A stretch of DNA of 64,000 bases from Sciurus carolinensis (taxonomy: Eukaryota > Chordata > Mammalia > Rodentia > Sciuridae): the NCBI RefSeq assembly GCF_902686445.1, contig NC_062219.1, forward strand, positions 42,683,056 to 42,747,055, written 5' to 3'. Below are positions 58,421-64,000 of this stretch, in pieces; positions within the stretch are counted from its first letter, which is position 1, and the number at the start of each line of letters is the position of its first letter. The notes under the pieces are model-generated. The model was not told where the DNA came from and ran no database searches. It saw nothing but the letters and a program-made list of their open reading frames with translations. The translations under genes were made by a program, and so were the position numbers.

Positions 58421-59295
58421 TAGAAGACCAGCAAAGTCAATATCTAGTACTCTCAAGGATGAGGCTACAGGCAAGTGCCAGCCATAAACTTGGGAGGATT
58501 CTGACTGCCAGATGCTGATGACAGAGGTGACAGAACCAGCACCTCTGGAATTTCCTCAGGTCTGCAGGACAGGTTGCATAGATTGTTTATTTTGTGATCA
58601 CATTCTAATAAATATTTAGACAATAAATACTTTGGCTGTGTAACAGAATTTCATGAAGCTTGATTTCCTTATTACTTACTAGCAATGATGGAGTGTACCT
58701 AATTGCCAATGTTCCCAAAACTTCTTCAATGTTCCCAAAACATAATCTAGTTAAAGGAACCTAAAAATTGCATTCAGATCACCTGCCAGCCAGAGTTATC
58801 TAACTGAAACATCCAGGAAGGGTATGAAGAATGAGAAGAACACAGGACAAATACCTGAGAATCGTCAGTATTTAGAAATCCTAGAGAAAAGGGAGACCAT
58901 AAAGAGATCAAAAATGATCAACAGGAAAGGAGCAGAAGAGTCAAAAGTAATTAATTCATCACCAAAACAAAAATACTTCAAAGTTCCTAAGGAAGGGATG
59001 ATGAGCAGCTTCAAATGCTTCAGAAAAGTCAAGGAACACCCAGACTCTGTATCACAAGTGCCAGTTTTAACTATGAGTGCCTGACTGATGACCACAATGG
59101 CAGCTGAACCTAGGTGAAGGGCAGATGGAAGGACTGACCCTGGTTTTCAGCACATTGGAGAGTGAATGGGCATTTATGACATAGAAACAGTGAGGGACTG
59201 CTGGAGGTTGGCCATTAGAAGAGGAAGAAGTAAGGCAAAAAGGAGCATACAGAAGTGGCTGGTACTTGTGTTTTGTATTTTTCTTTTAAGGATAG
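58419..59295. other. Stretch without recognised genes
   Basis: Holds a small tandem, caatgttcccaaaac, at about 58707-58741. The frames at 58824-59095 have no motif. Confidence 0.5.
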
Positions 59296-59299
59296 AGTA

Positions 59300-59532
59300 T
59301 TTTTATTAATTAATTAATTAACTTATTTATTTATTAGTACTGGAGATTGAACCCAAGGATGTTTTGCCACTGAGCTACATCCCCAGCTCATTTTATTTTT
59401 TATTTTGAGTCTCACTAAGTTGCTTAGGGCCTCACTAAGTTACCGAGGCTGGTCTCAAACTTGCTATCCTCCTGACTCAGCCTCCCTCCTGAATCACTGG
59501 GATTATAGATGTGTACCACCATCCCCTGTCCA
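59300..59532 (-). mobile_element. B1-ID SINE, minus strand
   Basis: An (ATTA)n/(TTTA)n tail, then 'gtactggagattgaacccaa', 'gagctacatccccagctcat', 'gggcctcactaagttaccga' and 'cctcctgaatcactgggatt'. It also has a short internal duplication, ctcactaagtt. Confidence 0.93.
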
Positions 59533-60111
59533 GCGTATAAACTGAAGAGGCATTTGAAAAAAGAAGCTCATACTTGAAGCAAGAACTGCAAGCAGAGAAA
59601 AATGGATCAAAAAGACATTTGGGGAAAACACCAAGAATATTAATGAAGATATGGGTAAGGCTGAGCTGGAGAGGAGTCTGGATTCATGCTGACTGCTTTT
59701 GGTTTCACCTCAAGGGAGTGGCAGGGCTAAGAGCAGTGTACTGTGGTTAGGTGTAGAGATAGGAAAGAAACCTAGGAAAAATCATGATCTGAGGACTGGA
59801 GATGACAAAGCATTTCTTTAGACAGCTGCACTGCTGACTACTTTCACTTTTGATTAGGACCTCATAAAGACAACCCATAACAGAATGTGTGTACTTCCTC
59901 ACAGAGGTCCCCTTTGCACTTCCCAGGCATCCAGCTCCCACCAGAACAATTATTAATGTGTTGCTTAGTGTTTATTTTTCCACAAGATAGAAAACTCAAC
60001 ACTTACAAACTCAATGGTCATGGCAATATGAATGCTGCTGAATCATAAACTTTGCCATAATGTTACAGCTTTATTTCTGTAAAATTAATGTCCAGAAAAA
60101 CTTTGCATTTA
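59533..60111. other. Stretch without recognised genes
   Basis: No named repeat or exon. Confidence 0.5.
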
Positions 60112-60274
60112 AATTAATCAAGGGGTTGGGGTTGTGGCTCAGTGGTAGAGCACTTGCCTAGCACTTGTGAGGCACCGGGTTTGATCCTCAGCACCACATA
60201 AAAATAAGTAAATGAAATAAAGTTATTGCATCCATTTACAACTAAAAATATTTTTATTTAATTAATTAATCAAG
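60112..60274 (+). mobile_element. ID SINE with target-site duplications, plus strand
   Basis: The body 'gggttggggttgtggctcag', 'tggtagagcacttgcctagc', 'gaggcaccgggtttgatcct', 'cagcaccacataaaaataag' keeps clear A and B boxes of its tRNA ancestor. It is flanked by aattaatcaag at 60112-60122 and 60264-60274. Confidence 0.95.
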
Positions 60275-63200
60275 AAGTAATTTCTATATACTGCATAGGC
60301 ATACACTTTTTTTATCTTTGATCTGAAGGGAACTCAAAAATAACCAGATAAAATCTCTTTTTTATTTAAATTTATCATCATAAAATGAAGCTGGTCTTTT
60401 AATTAAAAAAAAAACTAATATGTGCATTGTACTTGGAATATTTGAAGGCTGCTTTAGCATTTCATTAATGTCTATTGCTTAAAATAGGATTTTTGTCTTT
60501 GGGGCATTAATAGAAGTTACAAAAGATATTTGGAAATAATGTGAATATCTACTTTTTTTAATATTTATTCCTGCAGAATATTGCTTTTCATACCTTCAAA
60601 CCTTTTCTCTGTCCAAGGAGAGGCACTGTGTCCTTGTCAGTTACCAGCATCCTGTTTATAGTCAACATCCTTATAAACCTGGAGGTATTGTATTCCCCAC
60701 CCCACGGCAGCAGGCACATGTGCATGGACTAACATCCTGTGTGGAAAAGCATTTGAGTTTCTAACATCACAACACTGTTCTGTGAATGCGTGGGAGAATT
60801 CTCTCACAGGCGTTTAAACAATTGGCCATCACACCTTTTTGAAGTTCATAAAAATCATTTTAGTTTTCAAAGATTTTCCAATAAAGGAACAAAACAATAG
60901 TGACTAGAAGTTTCACACAATCATTTGAACTTTGTTAGATATCAGCAAACACAACAGAAGTTTGTCACAAATTAATATTTGTACTATTTAATAGCCTTTA
61001 ATGGAGATTTGAAGTGAATGAAAAAAAAATGGAAACATCATGATCTGATTTTATTGTTCTTCATTTTCTTCATGCCAAGCAAAGAAACCCTTATGATCAT
61101 TTAGGGCAAGAACAATAAAAAGGAACAAAAATATAAATGTCCTTGAAAATATTTTTCTAACATAAATTTCAAATATATCTCTAAAACCTACTCTACTGTA
61201 TGCATAAATATCCTCAGATTCCCTACACTGGCTCCATTTCAAGCATAAGTTGTTCCAAAATCATACTTTTAGTTTACAAAAACATAGTTGACTCCTACAG
61301 TAAATTATAAATTATTTACAAAAGAGGGCTACTTAAACCAAAAAACTAAGTGTGAATATGACTCTGATAAAAAATGCTCTTTTACTTACACCTTTTTCCC
61401 CGTCTGTACAAAGTCCAGTTGCAACTTCTTGCCTCTCAACACTAGGTCCTAGAAACAAGCAACCACAGACCTGAGATGAGCGGAAATAAGTCATCATTAC
61501 TCTAAAATTAAAGTACCTATTCCTGCTTTACAGTTTATCAGATGTTTGGTCCGGATACTGATTGTTTTAAAACTCTGTCTAAACATAGTGTGATTTCTAA
61601 AGGAATGTTAGCAAACACTTGCTTCTAGTGACAGCATCCTAAATTTTATTAGCATAGCAAAGATAAATGAGTAAATGGCACAGTACTATATATATATATG
61701 TAGTGTGTGTACTTCCCAGGAAAGTTAAACATGTGGAAGAACATGATTTGTGCTTTTAACTGTAAATTATTAATTACCAGTCACCACAGATTTACCGGGT
61801 GCTAAGTTCTTAGCAACGAAATGTAACTCTTCTAATCATGAACATATTTACACATTTTTCTAGTTCCTACTGACTAATTGTGTATTAGGCAACAAAAACT
61901 TAGAAAATCCATCAAATAAGCTTTAGAATTAATTCACCCGTTCTTTAGAACCCTGTCCCTATCACTTCTTACACACATTTTTGGTTTGGTTTTCTTAGCG
62001 AAGAACAACTTTTAGTGATGGAAACTTGTCTGGGCCACAATGTTTATTTTCTCAAGGTTGTTTTTTATGTTGTAAATTGGAAAAGAATTCACTTTTCTGG
62101 ATTAAAGTTTTTGCCTGTGGGGATTACAACAGCTATTTTTTCCCCTTATTTTGAAGGTCCCCCTACTTTTAGCCTCTTCCTGAATGAAGAATCATTATTT
62201 GACTGAAGTTTATTTTCAGCACACGACCAAAACTTCTTTTGAAGAAGCTCAGAATAACACAGGAAATACTGCCGGGCTAATGGCTCAGATTCCTACAATT
62301 CTCTAAACTTACAGAAAGAAATGAAATGGATTGGGGTGTCGGGTAAGGGCTTTTAGGACATTTTTTTAATAAAACAGAAATTAGTCAATCCAGCAGGTGA
62401 AAAACAGTCTGGAATTCATTTTGGCAAATTGTAGGATTTAATAAGGTAGATCATTGAAGCCCCATTTAGCACTTTGGAATTGTCTTGAGGAAATGGTCTT
62501 TCACAGCATTGATTGTGCAATGGCAGCTGAGTCACATAGGAAGTTATGAGCCTGAGTCCTGTTAAGATGCCATTGGGTCCAATAAATATTATGCTTTTCG
62601 TCTTCCATCTCTTTCAACACATCTGCATCGTCTTCTCGGTTTGAAGGTCACCCAGCTGCTTTATGAGTAACCACTGCTAATCTTTCCTGTTATTGATTTT
62701 AGTTTTCCTCTTTTTACTTAATTAATAATCCATGTAGAATTTTCATCTTTTGTTCACTCTGGTTTCCTATATGATCTGATGAGGCAGAGGTCAGACAATT
62801 TACAATGTAAGAGTGCTGCCTTTCCCTTAATTAGCCTGGTTGCTAAAATAAGCTGCAGGTAGCTGGGAGTCATTGTAATCGAAGCCTGCTATATACCTAC
62901 AAGGGTACTTACTACATGGTTTATAGTATGATTTTTACATGATGTTGGTAGTTGGTAAGAGTCATATAAATGGTACCATACACAAAAGTCCAGTGTTTTT
63001 TTAATATTTTTTTACTTTTTTAATGTTTTTCTAACATAACCTAGTGTGATAAAAAGAGCCTAAAGTATCACGCAAAAAGAAAAAAGAGTCTAATATCCAT
63101 AGAAATGCTAACATACGGTCCTCACATGGAAAATATCTGTGACTTTGAAAAGCACTTTGTGTGTGAAAAATCTTTTTCTAATTAACTAGATTTTAGATTG

Positions 63201-64000
63201 CATTCTAATACTGAATAAAACAACTCAAAGGACTGGTATTTACTATTCCTTGTTTTCCTTTATTCCTTAATAATGGTAGAGGCATTTGATAGGAAGCTCT
63301 AAATTCTTCTGTTAGGAATTCTCAAGTCCTAAGAAAGGCTTCACCTAGACTCTGGATATTGCTAATAGGTATGAGGTTGACTTTTATACATGCCATCAGG
63401 ACTTTCACTCAAGTAATTTCTAAATAGTTGAGGTATCTGCTGCAGTAATGCCTTGACAATGGATAAAAAAGAAGTAAAAGACATTGTCCTGTCTGTGAGG
63501 AACTTGTGAATTCTGTGGCATAAGAGAATGAGTGGCTTTCATTACCCATTCTTCCTCTAACCAGTTCTTCACTTCTTCCCTTATTTACTACTCTTTTGCT
63601 CAGTACATTGTGTGAGCATCTGTAACATTTCCCATCAAGAACAGACCCAAGGGCTCCAACTACCACACACAAGCTAAAGTATCCAAATTTTCCATTTCTG
63701 GTCCCAGACCCTTGCTGAAGCTTCAGGACCATTTTCTTTTGCTTTCTGGACAGATCCATGTACATATAAGTTCCCCAAGTCCTTCGAACACTGCACGTTG
63801 ATATATATTCTCTAACCCCTCCCATCTGTATCTTTTACCTTCCACAAGCCTGTTTCACATGACATTATGAAGACCTGTCCAGTCTCCCTCCAAACATCTC
63901 TCCATTGCCAGTTTCAGGTCCTAAAGCAGAGTTCCCCAACTTTCATTTAACTTCTAGAGTAGTCTTATTCACTGGTCTCTCTGTTTTTAGTGTCTCCCTT
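60275..64000. other. Terminal stretch, no recognised repeats or genes
   Basis: More than 3.7 kb with no SINE, L1 or LTR I recognise, which is unusual in this window. There is a TA run at about 61685-61702. The minus-strand 138-codon frame at 63409-63825 shows no domain. The part at about 62440-62900 has mixed composition and many homeodomain-like TTAATTA motifs, and could be regulatory. Confidence 0.5.

Noticed and set aside
44410..58741. CRISPR array or phage-type system
   Set aside because: The short tandem repeats seen are two-copy duplications in mammalian DNA; no spaced array and no bacterial gene exist.
63409..63825. 138-codon minus-strand open frame as a gene or exon
   Set aside because: No recognised domain and no splice-site support; sequence looks intergenic.

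Overview
This is mammalian nuclear DNA, most likely from a squirrel-family rodent (Sciuridae: ground squirrel, marmot or tree squirrel). The evidence is the repeats. Dimeric SINEs with an Alu/B1-like left half and an ID-like right half (core gctggggatgtggctcagtgg), plus single ID SINEs and the matching L1 3' ends, are scattered on both strands. The DNA is AT-rich. I found no convincing host protein-coding exon and no RNA gene; the window reads as intergenic or deep-intronic sequence built from layers of transposable elements.

Layout. 1-1 kb: SINE, a (CA)n tract and an LTR-like block on the minus strand. 1.0-4.3 kb: SINE, an old L1 ORF2 and 3' end on the plus strand, and a second ORF2 piece. 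5.6-9.3 kb: an exact 57-bp direct repeat, a short L1 3' end with perfect 15-bp target-site duplications, and two L1 3' ends lying back to back. 10-17 kb: SINEs, a MIR, a rodent dispersed repeat and a SINE split by an L1 piece. 17.6-28.8 kb: an ancient L1 on the minus strand, cut by a 6.2-kb endogenous retrovirus on the plus strand. 30.4 kb: MLT1-type LTR. 34.9-36.4 kb: Tigger DNA transposon, itself split by an L1 3' end. 37-64 kb: mostly unique or very old sequence with MIR, L2 and hAT fragments, four more SINEs and microsatellites.

The endogenous retrovirus (20689-26874) is the main object. Both LTRs are present, flanked by a 6-bp duplication (attaat). In order it carries a primer-binding region, a consensus splice donor, gag with a hydrophobic N-terminus, a dUTPase-protease with a G-patch, pol (reverse transcriptase, RNase H, integrase), a short env-like remnant, a paired NXF1-type constitutive transport element (CTE), a polypurine tract and the 3' LTR. 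The gag, pro and pol frames step by -1 twice, with MMTV-like slip sites. These traits place it in class II (ERV2/betaretrovirus-like), close in design to intracisternal A-particle elements. Every coding region is broken: in-frame stops in gag, pro and integrase, two frameshifts in pol and a changed catalytic box in reverse transcriptase. The LTRs differ at roughly 20 sites in 350, so it is not a recent insertion.

Limits: all family calls come from reading by eye. Edges of old repeats are approximate, and no database comparison was possible.
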